A DNA stretch of 64,000 nucleotides, taken from the NCBI GenBank assembly GCA_000621985.1, contig JHWW01000002.1, forward strand, positions 62,001 through 126,000, in the 5' to 3' direction. The DNA comes from Lachnospiraceae bacterium V9D3004 (GTDB lineage Bacteria > Bacillota > Clostridia > Lachnospirales > Lachnospiraceae). The notes beneath the pieces were generated by a model. The model saw only the letters and a program-made list of their open reading frames with translations, had not been told where the DNA came from and searched no databases. The translations under genes were made by a program, and so were the position numbers. Of the stretch, positions 19,901 through 28,377 are shown piece after piece (position 1 is the stretch's first letter; each line of letters begins with the position of its first letter).

Positions 19901-20461
19901 AATGCTTCCGAAGATGCTCTTAATATGGTTCTTAAGATGTTTTACGAGACCATTACCGAAAGAGAAAAAGAGCTTAATGATTACTATGAAGCAAAAGACT
20001 GGGGCAGATATACGGTAAAGGTACATGCACTTAAGAGCGCTGCAAAACTGATCGGGGCAATGAAGTTATCAGAAGAGGCTGCCGGGCTTGAAAAAGCAGG
20101 CAAGGTTGAAGATGTTGATTATATCCGAAGCAATCATCATAGCACAATGAAAGAATACAGACGATATCTTGATATTCTCGGAGAATTGTACGATAATACT
20201 GATGGGAACAGAGAAGTACCGGGTGATGATACCGATGTTAAGATCGCAGACATGGATCTTTTGAGATATGTCTATGACAGGATCCATCGTGGCGCAGGAG
20301 AACTCGATTCAGACAGGATAGAAGAAGCATTTCGTGTACTTGATGGTTACATGGTACCTGAAGAAGAAATTGAATTTTTTGAATCACTAAAGAAAATGCA
20401 TGATAATTTTGATTATGACGGTCTGTATTCCGCTATAGAAAACAGAGGAGGTGTGGGATGA
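16967..20461 (+). CDS. Hybrid histidine kinase with DegV-like domain and Hpt
   Basis: 1164 residues. Five to six membrane helices (about 18-185), HisKA with FFSSMSHEIRTPINS (H213), HATPase (NLLNNAIKYT, DTGIGI, GTGLGL), and a receiver with D514 (LIFMDHLMPDMDG). Residues about 605-890 then match the DegV (EDD) fold of fatty-acid-binding proteins: TTSSMSDLPLSMIRELNID, an ITSSMSVEYERAL segment in the place of SSxLSGTY, ATGLLVLAAYQMAK, RRGFIGQ in the place of GGRIG, LNIRPCIQVK, and NSGPGTFGLLYM. An Hpt domain follows with VKVHALKSAAKLIGA (H1020), plus an acidic helical tail. So the phosphorelay order is complete in one chain, with a predicted lipid-binding domain between receiver and Hpt. The ATG at 16967 has GGGAGGTG upstream and overlaps the previous stop by one base. 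Confidence 0.87.
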   Translation: MLLFKGLFIKGDKSEISFEQRIVSFIVFSGEISLLIAMLFDIAIDENIIEIITLAMLLAALPISAYICLRLNKAAACVKLQIFFLVFLVMPVTFFFGGGPRGGGIIWTAITYMYIGVVLTGAWKTAMTASLTLVVISEYAMYYFDPNLIYNHNDIEFIIDTLVSIILVGGMIYSMVWFQGIMYREERLRAQAETRRAEELNRTQNQFFSSMSHEIRTPINSILGLNEIIMRQEDASEEIKKDAANIQGAGKMLLALVNDILDISKIEAGKMDIVPVNYSVGSLVSDIVNMVWLRAEQKGLKVEVDIDPSIPSELYGDEMRIKQILINLLNNAIKYTNEGTVSLHIEKEAEEDYKVQLIISVSDTGIGIRQDALPYLFDTFRRVDEERNRYIEGTGLGLSIVKQLVELMDGSIDVNSVFGQGSTFTVTLWQAVTNNNPLGAVELSGIGDPSYEQRYKSGFSAPDARILIVDDSPINLEVEKRLLDDTDMLVDTASGGVKALEMTLRSRYDLIFMDHLMPDMDGLECLSRIRKQSGGLNNSAPVIVLTANAGGENRSLYNKSGFDGYLVKPVSGRQLEEIIIKHLPKEKVILSKAAEFSGIEMNTASGYRRKVPILITTSSMSDLPLSMIRELNIDIIHFNIHMGDHTFWDNLEADADGLIDYMKEDDVEFFSEPPVVEDYERFFASKLKKTHRIIHIAITSSMSVEYERALAAAKNFDNVTIVNSEKLSSATGLLVLAAYQMAKQNEPVEKIVEELELLKKRINCSFVIAGTDFMMRRGFIGQKVHMILKSLNIRPCIQVKNNKYGVGGLFFGNRKKCFEKYIAYALSKKASPDLDILFVTYVDVTVEELAWIEKEIKKRFDFKHIVFQKASAGISLNSGPGTFGLLYMDKGKNSYNLSSLLTKEIEPHDNENDEVRDLTDDGYPVMRQAHYGAARSEDMDMGYIPGIRETGSNRRQALRELPWYKKIDGIDGDTAIGNNASEDALNMVLKMFYETITEREKELNDYYEAKDWGRYTVKVHALKSAAKLIGAMKLSEEAAGLEKAGKVEDVDYIRSNHHSTMKEYRRYLDILGELYDNTDGNREVPGDDTDVKIADMDLLRYVYDRIHRGAGELDSDRIEEAFRVLDGYMVPEEEIEFFESLKKMHDNFDYDGLYSAIENRGGVG

Positions 20462-21741
20462 TGGCAGGAGTCTCAAAGAATTCCGGAGACAAGTCATCGG
20501 ATTTTAAAAAAGCAACAATGTTCATTGTTGCCGGTGTGGTAATATCGCTTGTGTATGTCGTGATATTTGCATATACAATGACAATGATAAGCGCAAAAAT
20601 GACGTACGATACAACGCTTGCAGTTAAGAAGGATATGTTAAGTGAGAATGTTGGCAATATGATCATATACCTTGATAATGCCGCCGGAGAATACAAAGAG
20701 GAACATCCGTCCGCCTCAAAGAAGGAAGTTGAGGATCATTTATACAATATCGCCCACGAAAGGATGCATTCCGAGAAATATCTCGACGGTTCTTATATGT
20801 GGGTTGAAAAAATTCTCAATTACGATGGCGGAGATAATTATGCAATACGTCTTATTCACCCGAATCTAAAAGATACCGAAGGAGATTACCTTACTACCAA
20901 CGAAGTTAATCCAATGGGTATAAAGGCATATGAAGAAGAACTTGAAGGTATAAAAAAAGACGGAAGCCTATATCTCACATATGAATTCAAGAAACTTAAT
21001 TCGGATGACGTGACGAAAAAGGTCACATTTTCAAAATTATATAAAGATTATGACTGGATAATCTGCATGGGCGTTAATATTGACGAGCTTGAACACTATC
21101 AGGATCAGGCTGAAGAGAATATGCAGTTATATCAGATAATCGTTCTTTCAGCAATTGTAGCTACATGGATAATTCTTCTGTTTGTTATGTTCCATGGGTA
21201 CAGAAAATCCACGATTGAAGCATACGAGAAACGAAACAGAGAGCTTCACGCCAAAATTAACACGGATAAGTTAACAGGTGCGGGATCAAGAGAATTCGGA
21301 GATGCGATTCTTAATAATGAACTTGAGGAATTCCGCGCCGGCAAAAAGAATACTCTTGTTCTTATGATGGATGTGGATTATTTTAAGCAGTTCAATGATA
21401 ATTACGGACATGATGTAGGAGATATAGTATTAAAATTATTTGTTGCCGCGGTAAAAGAATGTATAACGGATAATGATGATGTTATCAGGTGGGGCGGTGA
21501 TGAATTCGTTGTGATCCTTCAGAATATCACGAGGGAAGCTCTGCCTGCGGTGGGCGACAAACTTCTTAACGCTATCAGAAATATTACAATAGAAGAGATG
21601 GATAAAAAACATCCTGTTACGACTTCAATGGGCTTTGCATATTTTGAAAAAGGCGACAGAGATGTTAAGGAAGTACTTAACAGAGCGGACGAAGCGCTCT
21701 ATAGAGCAAAGGAAGCAGGAAGAGATAACTGGAAAGTATGA
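20458..21741 (+). CDS. Diguanylate cyclase with Cache sensor
   Basis: 427 residues. Membrane helix at about 20-42, an extracellular Cache-type sensor (about 45-220, with GSYMWVEKILNYDGG and YDWIICMGVNIDELE), a second helix (about 222-244), then a GGDEF domain. The domain has an intact RWGGDEF (346-350), DVDYFKQFNDNYGHDVGD and the NRADEALYRAKEAGRD end, so it should make c-di-GMP from two GTP. GAGGAGGTG precedes two adjacent ATG codons (20458 and 20461); the first overlaps the kinase stop by four bases. It is the last gene of the five-gene operon and its likely output. It has no receiver, so a link to the kinases would be through a shared ligand or shared control. Confidence 0.9.
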   Translation: MMAGVSKNSGDKSSDFKKATMFIVAGVVISLVYVVIFAYTMTMISAKMTYDTTLAVKKDMLSENVGNMIIYLDNAAGEYKEEHPSASKKEVEDHLYNIAHERMHSEKYLDGSYMWVEKILNYDGGDNYAIRLIHPNLKDTEGDYLTTNEVNPMGIKAYEEELEGIKKDGSLYLTYEFKKLNSDDVTKKVTFSKLYKDYDWIICMGVNIDELEHYQDQAEENMQLYQIIVLSAIVATWIILLFVMFHGYRKSTIEAYEKRNRELHAKINTDKLTGAGSREFGDAILNNELEEFRAGKKNTLVLMMDVDYFKQFNDNYGHDVGDIVLKLFVAAVKECITDNDDVIRWGGDEFVVILQNITREALPAVGDKLLNAIRNITIEEMDKKHPVTTSMGFAYFEKGDRDVKEVLNRADEALYRAKEAGRDNWKV

Positions 21742-21769
21742 TTACGATGTCCTTTTGAAGCAGGAACAT

Positions 21770-21852
21770 CCCCCACGCCCCATGGCAATAAGCATCGAAG
21801 CTGGAGCATATGCGAAGCAGATGTGCATGTATCAAGGGCGTGGGGGTTTTTT
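21770..21852 (+). terminator. Long-loop hairpin terminator
   Basis: An 11-base perfect stem, CCCCCACGCCC (21770-21780) with GGGCGTGGGGG (21836-21846), is followed by a T-run (TTTTTTCTT). The 55-base loop is unusually long and may fold itself (it contains GCATATGC). Confidence 0.8.
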
Positions 21853-21888
21853 CTTGCAAAAACAAAATTGGTGTGATAGAATGTCTAT

Positions 21889-21941
21889 GGTTAGATGTTG
21901 CTAACCGAAGTTTTGTGTAACTAATTTTATAAAAGTATAAT
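21889..21941 (+). promoter_or_regulatory. Promoter and inverted repeat for the ABC/FtsX pair
   Basis: TTGTGT (21913-21918), a 17-base spacer and TATAAT (21936-21941). Just upstream is the inverted repeat GGTTAG-N6-CTAACC (21889-21906), a possible regulator-binding site. Confidence 0.5.
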
Positions 21942-21962
21942 CAAAAAAGGGAGATAGAAGCG

Positions 21963-22661
21963 ATGTTTCTTGAGATCAATAATCTGAAAAAAGGTTTTGG
22001 ACAAGGTTCAAGTCGTGTGGAAGTGCTTAAGGGAATAACGTGCGATATAAAAAAAGGAGAGATATGTGTACTGCTCGGACCTTCGGGCTCCGGTAAGTCG
22101 ACTCTCCTTAATATTATTGGAGGGATTGATGCTGCAGACAGCGGATACGTGGCCATCGAAGGGGAAAAGATGGCGGATATGACCGAAAAGCAGCTTACGG
22201 GATACAGAAGAAAGCATCTCGGATACATATTCCAGATGTATAATCTTATACCTAATCTGAATGTGAAGGAGAATATTGAGGTCGGAGCTTATCTGAGTGA
22301 CAATCCTCTTGATATCGGAGAACTTCTTAATACATTGGGGCTTTATGAGCACAGGCATAAGCTTCCGAATCAGTTATCGGGCGGACAACAGCAGAGATGT
22401 TCGATCGGACGTGCGATAATCAAGAATCCCGATATTCTTCTGTGTGACGAGCCGACCGGCGCGCTTGATTACAATACTTCAAAAGAAGTTCTTAAGATCA
22501 TAGAGCAGGTTAACCGTAAGTACGGTAATACTGTGGTTATGGTCACTCATAACGATGCCATCAAGAATATGGCCGACAGAGTGATCAAACTTCGTGACGG
22601 TATGATAAGACATGATATCAGAAATGAACAGAAGATATCCGCAGAGGATCTTGACTGGTAG
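21963..22661 (+). CDS. ABC transporter ATP-binding protein, MacB/LolD type
   Basis: 232 residues. Walker A GPSGSGKST (39-47), Q-loop YIFQMYNLIPNLNV, signature LSGGQQQRCSIGRA, Walker B ILLCDEPTGALD and the H-loop VMVTHN are all intact. The sequence type is that of ATPases pairing with FtsX-like permeases (MacB, LolD, BceA), which move lipids, peptides or antibiotics outward or remove them from the membrane rather than importing solutes. GGGAGA precedes the ATG. The permease gene follows after 19 bases. Confidence 0.93.
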   Translation: MFLEINNLKKGFGQGSSRVEVLKGITCDIKKGEICVLLGPSGSGKSTLLNIIGGIDAADSGYVAIEGEKMADMTEKQLTGYRRKHLGYIFQMYNLIPNLNVKENIEVGAYLSDNPLDIGELLNTLGLYEHRHKLPNQLSGGQQQRCSIGRAIIKNPDILLCDEPTGALDYNTSKEVLKIIEQVNRKYGNTVVMVTHNDAIKNMADRVIKLRDGMIRHDIRNEQKISAEDLDW

Positions 22662-22680
22662 TTTGAAGGAGGAGAATATC

Positions 22681-25032
22681 ATGCGTAACCCGCTTATGAA
22701 AAGAATTCCCAGGGAACTTATCGGAGAATTCGGAAAATATATTGCTATTTTTCTGTTCATGGTTGCGACCATCGGATTCATATCCGGATTTCTTGTTGCA
22801 ACGCAGGGACTTAAGATAGAATATGATAATTCATTTGAAAAATATAATGTTGAATACGGACATTTCGTATTAAAAAAAGAAGCGACCGAAAAACTTACGG
22901 AAAAAATATCGAATCATGGAATAAAGTTATATGAGCAGAATTACAATGATCTTGATGTTACGGCAAAAGGTGAACCCCACGGTATAATGAGGGTGTTCAA
23001 GCCGAGGGATGAAGTAAATAAGGTCGATCTTCTCGACGGAAGAATGATAGAATCCGACGATGAGATAGTTGCGGACAGATTATATCTTAGCAACAATGAT
23101 CTTGAGATCGGCGATGTTATAACTATGCAGGGGAATGACTTTAAGGTGGTCGGTATCGTTGCGCTTACCGATTACAGTACACTTTATAAGAATAATAACG
23201 AGATAATGTTTGATTCCGTGGCATTTGGCGCAGGTATCGTAAGTGAGAGGGCATTTGATGATTTCGGAAAGGGCAATCTCAATTATTCATATGCATGGCT
23301 TTATGACAAGGTACCCGAAGATAAGCAGGCTGAAAAAAAAGATTCCGATGATCTTGCATATGACATTTCAATGGATTGTCTGAATGAAGATAACGAACTC
23401 ACGATATTTATTCCGAGATATGCAAATAAGTCCATTAATTTTGCAGGAGAGGATATCGGTAAAGACAGGCCTATGATGCTGGTACTGTTGTATATCCTCA
23501 TTGCCATAATGGCATTTGTTTTTGCTGTTACCATCAATCATTCAGTTGTTAAGGAAGCCAATGTGATAGGTACGTTAAGAGCCTCCGGATATACGAAGAG
23601 AGAGATATTCGTTCATTACATGATCTCGCCGATGCTTGTTACTTTTATTGCTTCGATCATCGGTAATATTCTAGGTTATACCGTATTTGAAGATATTGCA
23701 AAAGAAATGTACAGGGGAAGCTACGGTCTAACACATTATGTATCGTATTTTAATATGGATGCATTTGTAAGGACCACAGTCGTTCCAATGATAATAATGA
23801 TCGTTGTCACGGGTATCGGTTTGTGGCGTAAACTGTCATATTCGCCTCTGAATTTTATAAGAAGAGACATTGTAAAACACAGAAGAGAAAAAGCGGTAAA
23901 GCTTCCTAAGATAGGTTTCTTTTCAAGATTCAGACTCAGAGTGATCATTCAGAATATTCCCAATTATGTTACATTATTTTTTGGAATATTATTCTCATGT
24001 CTGCTTCTCATGTTCGGCATGATAATGACACCGCTCTTACATACCTACAGTGATAATGCCGTTGCATACAAACCTGCGAATTATCAGTATATACTGTCTT
24101 CCAAGCAGGAGGTTGATCCTGAGATCGCCGAAAAATACTGTGTGACATCACTTAAAATGATCGACAGTTTTTTTAATCCCGAAGAGATGAGTATATATGG
24201 AATAATGGAAGATTCAAGATTCTATAAGAATCTTGAACTGCCAAAGGAAGGCGTCGTGGTGACTGCAGATTTTGCGGAAAAGTACAGAGTCGGGGTAGGA
24301 GATATAATCAATCTTCGGGAAGAATACGGCACCGGTCTGTATGCCTTTGAGATCAAAGGGATATATGAGACAAAATCTTCTCTCGGAATATATATGAGGC
24401 AGAAATATTTTTGTGAAGTATTCGAGAAAATGATCGATGAACACTCAGACAGTATGGACATGTTCGGAAATGCCCTAAGTAAGATAATGGGTGAAAGAGA
24501 TGAAAGTTACTACAACGGATATCTTTCGGATATAGATCTTCGCGGCAAATATCTCAATGAGGAAAATATTGCGGCTATGATCACTGAAGACGATCTTACA
24601 AGTCTTGCGAGACAGATGGATGTATCAATGGGAGATCTGTTCAATATGTTGTACATATTCGCCCTTGTGCTGTTCGCATTGCTTATATTCCTTTTAACCA
24701 AGATAATACTCGAAAAAAATATCACTTCCATATCAATGACCAAGATACTCGGTTATTATGACGGAGAGATAAGCAGACTGTATCTTCTTGCATCGGTATG
24801 GGTGGTAATAATCTCATCAGTATTGTCCATGGCGATCAATACGGCCCTTTTCCATGTGATATTAAGAATATTCATGAAAGGTTACGGAGGCTGGTTTGAA
24901 CTTGTGATTCCATTATCTCTGTACTTTAAAATATTCATAATGATGGTGCTTACATATCTTGTGGTGGCCGTATTCCAGTTCTTCAGGATAAAGAAGATAC
25001 CCATGGATGAAGCTCTTAAAAATGTGGAATGA
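22681..25032 (+). CDS. FtsX-like ABC permease
   Basis: 783 residues. An N-terminal helix (about 15-40) is followed by an extracytoplasmic domain. Then come three helices (about 262-400), a second extracytoplasmic domain after a further helix (about 425-450), and a C-terminal FtsX block of three helices (about 645-775). Two FtsX domains in one chain means a single gene can form the permease with the upstream ATPase. The start at 22681 follows GGAGGAG; longer in-frame starts would lie inside the ATPase gene. Substrate is unknown; peptides or membrane lipids are usual for the family. Its stop is only four bases from the stop of the convergent dehydrogenase. Confidence 0.9.
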   Translation: MRNPLMKRIPRELIGEFGKYIAIFLFMVATIGFISGFLVATQGLKIEYDNSFEKYNVEYGHFVLKKEATEKLTEKISNHGIKLYEQNYNDLDVTAKGEPHGIMRVFKPRDEVNKVDLLDGRMIESDDEIVADRLYLSNNDLEIGDVITMQGNDFKVVGIVALTDYSTLYKNNNEIMFDSVAFGAGIVSERAFDDFGKGNLNYSYAWLYDKVPEDKQAEKKDSDDLAYDISMDCLNEDNELTIFIPRYANKSINFAGEDIGKDRPMMLVLLYILIAIMAFVFAVTINHSVVKEANVIGTLRASGYTKREIFVHYMISPMLVTFIASIIGNILGYTVFEDIAKEMYRGSYGLTHYVSYFNMDAFVRTTVVPMIIMIVVTGIGLWRKLSYSPLNFIRRDIVKHRREKAVKLPKIGFFSRFRLRVIIQNIPNYVTLFFGILFSCLLLMFGMIMTPLLHTYSDNAVAYKPANYQYILSSKQEVDPEIAEKYCVTSLKMIDSFFNPEEMSIYGIMEDSRFYKNLELPKEGVVVTADFAEKYRVGVGDIINLREEYGTGLYAFEIKGIYETKSSLGIYMRQKYFCEVFEKMIDEHSDSMDMFGNALSKIMGERDESYYNGYLSDIDLRGKYLNEENIAAMITEDDLTSLARQMDVSMGDLFNMLYIFALVLFALLIFLLTKIILEKNITSISMTKILGYYDGEISRLYLLASVWVVIISSVLSMAINTALFHVILRIFMKGYGGWFELVIPLSLYFKIFIMMVLTYLVVAVFQFFRIKKIPMDEALKNVE

Positions 25033-25036
25033 CCTG

Positions 25037-26017
25037 TCAGTTAACCACATTAACAGGTTTTCCTGAAAGGTAGGCTTTTACATTACCTGCCACTACGTCT
25101 ATAAGTCTTTTTCTTGCCTCTAAACTTGCCCATGCAATGTGCGGGGTGATGGTCATATTCGGCGCGGTAAGAAGCGGATTGTCGGCTTTCATTGGTTCTA
25201 TGGATACGACATCTGCCGCCGCGCGGGAAACTTTGCCGGATATCAAGGCTTCGGCAAGATCTTTTTCATTAACAAGCCCCCCTCTTGAGACGTTGATAAT
25301 AATAACTTCGTCTTTCATTTTTGCAATATTTTCTTTGCATATGATCCCATCGGTCTCTTTTGTCATCGGACAGTGAAGCGATACAATATCGGACTTTTCG
25401 AATAATTCGTCGATGCCTGTGAATCTGAACGAATATCCGCCGACTGTATTACAACAAGTCTGATCTTTGTATTTATCGGGATGTGCGGTATTAACAAGCA
25501 CATTCATATGAAATGCGGCAGCGATCTCGGCCATTCTTCTTCCGATATTTCCATAACCTACGATTCCAAGAGTCTTTCCTTCAAGCTCGATTATTGATTC
25601 AAGCTGATAACAGAACGTCTCACTTTTTACCCAGTCGCCGTTATGTACGCTTTTGTCATGTACGCCTATACGGGAGGTACAGTCCATAATAAGACCCCAT
25701 GCCAGCTGCACAACGGATTCGGTACTGTATGCCGGAACATTGGTAACCGTAACATTGTGCCTCTTTGCTGCTTCCGTATCCACCACATTGTATCCTGTAG
25801 CGCATACACCCACATATTTTAGGTTCGGAAGTCTATCAAAAGTCTCTTCATCGAATATTACTTTATTGGTGAATACGATCTCGGCGTCTCCTATATGATC
25901 GTATTTGTCATCTTCGGTAGTATTGTCATATATTACGGTATCAACAACCGATGTGATCTGTTCAAATGATATGTCATTGTTATTAACTGCCGCTTCTTCA
26001 AGATAAACTGCTTTCAT
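25037..26017 (-). CDS. D-isomer-specific 2-hydroxyacid dehydrogenase
   Basis: 326 residues. The NAD(P)-binding motif is TLGIVGYGNIGRRMAEIAAA (about 151-170), and the catalytic residues sit in NVSRGG (Arg), SIEP (Glu) and ITPHIAWAS (His). The enzyme interconverts a 2-oxoacid and a D-2-hydroxyacid, most like glycerate/hydroxypyruvate reductases in overall pattern. The residues after the second strand (VNTAHPDKY) lack the usual Asp that selects NAD, so NADP use is possible. GGAGG precedes the ATG at 26017 and a clear promoter lies at 26115-26143. Confidence 0.9.
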   Translation of the reverse strand: MKAVYLEEAAVNNNDISFEQITSVVDTVIYDNTTEDDKYDHIGDAEIVFTNKVIFDEETFDRLPNLKYVGVCATGYNVVDTEAAKRHNVTVTNVPAYSTESVVQLAWGLIMDCTSRIGVHDKSVHNGDWVKSETFCYQLESIIELEGKTLGIVGYGNIGRRMAEIAAAFHMNVLVNTAHPDKYKDQTCCNTVGGYSFRFTGIDELFEKSDIVSLHCPMTKETDGIICKENIAKMKDEVIIINVSRGGLVNEKDLAEALISGKVSRAAADVVSIEPMKADNPLLTAPNMTITPHIAWASLEARKRLIDVVAGNVKAYLSGKPVNVVN

Positions 26018-26114
26018 GAGCTTATATCCTCCGTCTTTCCCAGTGTTTTTACTTTAGGTTATGCAGTACCAACCCGGAGGGAGTGTGCCATGCCGGAATG
26101 GTTTTGCAAACATG

Positions 26115-26143
26115 ATTATACCACTTTCGGGAAGATGCGACAA
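26115..26143 (-). promoter_or_regulatory. Promoter of the dehydrogenase gene
   Basis: On the minus strand, TTGTCG (26143-26138), a 17-base spacer and TATAAT (26120-26115). The leader is about 90 bases. Confidence 0.65.
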
Positions 26144-26168
26144 GCAGAGTAAAATATACAATAAATGA

Positions 26169-26197
26169 TTGTAAAGGCATACGTTTTGTAGTATAAT
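26169..26197 (+). promoter_or_regulatory. Promoter of the EF-G paralogue
   Basis: TTGTAA (26169-26174), a 17-base spacer and TATAAT (26192-26197), about 30 bases before the start. Confidence 0.75.
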
Positions 26198-26230
26198 TAA
26201 TACAACTAATTTTGAAATGGAGGGGTTTAT

Positions 26231-28318
26231 ATGAATGTATTTACAACTGATAAGATACGTAACGTAGTTTTGCTCGGTCATGGTGGCAGCGGCAAGACTT
26301 CACTTGTTGAAGCGATGGCGTATCTTGCAGGGGAGACACAGCGTATGGGAAGCGTTGATGCCGGTAATACGATCAGCGATTATGAGAAGGAAGAGATCAA
26401 GCAGAAGTATTCTATCAAGACTTCTCTTGTTCCTATAGTTTTCGATGATCATAAGCTCAATATTCTTGACACACCGGGCAGTTTCGATTTCATTGGGGAA
26501 GTTGAAGAGGCTGTCAGCGTTGCTGATTCTGCCATAATCGTTATATCGGGTAAAGCCGGAATAGAAGCCGGCACTAAACGTGCGTGGGATATTTGTGAGA
26601 AATACAAATTGCCGCGCATTTTTTTCGTTACTGATATGGATGTGGATGAAGTAAGTTACAGGCAGATCGTTGAAGATCTTCAGGGCTTTTACGGTAAGAA
26701 GATCGCTCCGTTCCACCTTCCGATCCGTGAGAGTCAGGAATTCGTAGGATATGTTAACGTTATCCAGCAGACAGCCAAGAAGTGGAATGATAAAGGAACC
26801 GTAGATAAGTTCGATGTGCCTGATTATTCCAAAGAGAATCTTGCATTATGCAGGGATGCTCTCGTTGAGTCTGTGGCAGAGACAAGTGAAGAATTCATGG
26901 AGAGATATTTTGATGGGGATGAATTCTCTGAGAATGAGATCAGACAGGCTCTGCGTGTTAATGTGTGCGATTGTTCGATAATGCCGGTTCTTATGGGCTC
27001 CAACCTCCTTGCAAGAGGTATGTATACTCTTATGGCTGATATTATCAAATATCTGCCGAGTCCTGATCATTGTAAGGTAGCCGGAATCAATACGACCAAT
27101 AATGAAGTATTTGAAGCCAACTATGATTTCTCGAAGCCGAAGTCGGCTTATGTATTCAAGACACTTATCGATCCGTTCATTGGAAGATATTCATTTATCA
27201 AGGTTAATTCAGGTGTCCTTAAGGCTGATGATGTACTGTTCAATTATCACAGGGATATTGAAGAAAAGATAGGTAAGTTATATGTACTTCGCGGAAGCAA
27301 GGCTGAACAGGTTGCAGAGCTTCATGCAGGTGATATAGGTGCTCTTGCAAAATTATCGGGAACCCAGACTACAGATACATTGTCAACCAAGAAGAACCCT
27401 ATAACATATATTCGTGCAACAATATCAAAGCCATATATCGATATGCGCTATGTTGTTAAGAAGAAGGGTGATGAAGATAAGATATCACAGGCACTCGGTA
27501 AGATGACGGCAGAAGATCTTACGCTGGTTCATGTGAATGACAGTGAGAACGGACAGATGCTCATATATGGAATAAGTGAACAGCATCTTGAGATCACGAA
27601 GAACATTCTTGCGGAGAAATACAAAGTTGATATCGATCTGCTTCCGCCTAAGATCGCTTTCCGTGAGACCATTCTCAAAAAATCCGATTCTGAATATAAG
27701 TATAAGAAACAGTCCGGCGGTCACGGACAGTATGGTCATGTTAAGATCATATTCGAGCCGTCGGGAGATCTTGAGACACCATATATATTTGAAGAAAGAA
27801 TCGTCGGCGGTGCGGTACCAAAGAACTACTTCCCGGCAGTTGAGAAGGGTATAGCCGAAGCTGTCAAGAAGGGACCTCTTGCCGCATATCCGGTACTCGG
27901 TGTTAAGGCAACATTGTATGATGGTTCATTCCATGCAGTAGACTCTTCGGAGTTTGCATTCAAGGCTGCTGCACAGATGGCATTCAAGAAGGGCTTCATG
28001 GAGGCTTCACCGGTTCTGCTTGAGCCGATCGCAGCAATGAAGGTGGTTGTTCCCGATGCCAACACCGGTGATGTTATGGGCGACCTTAATAAGCGCCGTG
28101 GACGTGTTATGGGAATGAATCCTATCGATAACGGATATCAGGAGATCGTTGCAGATGTTCCTTATGTTGAATTATTCGGTTATGATACCAATCTTCGTTC
28201 AATGACGAGAGGTTACGGATCATTCTCATATGAATTTGCACGTTACGAGCAGGCACCGAAGGAAGTTGCAGATGAAGAGATAAAGAAGAGACAGGACGAA
28301 CTTAGTGAAGATGCTTAA
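26231..28318 (+). CDS. Elongation factor G paralogue (translational GTPase)
   Basis: 695 residues with full EF-G domain order. G1 is GHGGSGKTS (about 17-25), G3 is DTPG (80-83). Domain IV has SGGHGQYGHVKI and domain V has MGDLNKRRGRVMGM. The G4 guanine-recognition motif, NKxD in housekeeping EF-G, reads TDMD here (about 133-136). The gene is not next to rpsL, rpsG or tuf. These points suggest it is the second EF-G-like protein common in Clostridia, not the main elongation factor; roles proposed for such paralogues include ribosome recycling or stress translation. GGAGG precedes the ATG at 26231. Confidence 0.85.
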   Translation: MNVFTTDKIRNVVLLGHGGSGKTSLVEAMAYLAGETQRMGSVDAGNTISDYEKEEIKQKYSIKTSLVPIVFDDHKLNILDTPGSFDFIGEVEEAVSVADSAIIVISGKAGIEAGTKRAWDICEKYKLPRIFFVTDMDVDEVSYRQIVEDLQGFYGKKIAPFHLPIRESQEFVGYVNVIQQTAKKWNDKGTVDKFDVPDYSKENLALCRDALVESVAETSEEFMERYFDGDEFSENEIRQALRVNVCDCSIMPVLMGSNLLARGMYTLMADIIKYLPSPDHCKVAGINTTNNEVFEANYDFSKPKSAYVFKTLIDPFIGRYSFIKVNSGVLKADDVLFNYHRDIEEKIGKLYVLRGSKAEQVAELHAGDIGALAKLSGTQTTDTLSTKKNPITYIRATISKPYIDMRYVVKKKGDEDKISQALGKMTAEDLTLVHVNDSENGQMLIYGISEQHLEITKNILAEKYKVDIDLLPPKIAFRETILKKSDSEYKYKKQSGGHGQYGHVKIIFEPSGDLETPYIFEERIVGGAVPKNYFPAVEKGIAEAVKKGPLAAYPVLGVKATLYDGSFHAVDSSEFAFKAAAQMAFKKGFMEASPVLLEPIAAMKVVVPDANTGDVMGDLNKRRGRVMGMNPIDNGYQEIVADVPYVELFGYDTNLRSMTRGYGSFSYEFARYEQAPKEVADEEIKKRQDELSEDA

Positions 28319-28346
28319 GATTGCATAATTAGAGATGGAGATTTTT

Positions 28347-28377
28347 GCCGGCACGTTCAGACATAAGAGCGTGCCGG
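28347..28377 (+). terminator. Hairpin after the EF-G gene
   Basis: CCGGCACG (28348-28355) pairs with CGTGCCGG (28370-28377), with only a TTGTTGT tract after it. A second copy of CGTGCCGGC at about 28409-28417 could pair with the same 5' arm, giving two alternative folds before the EAL gene. Confidence 0.5.
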
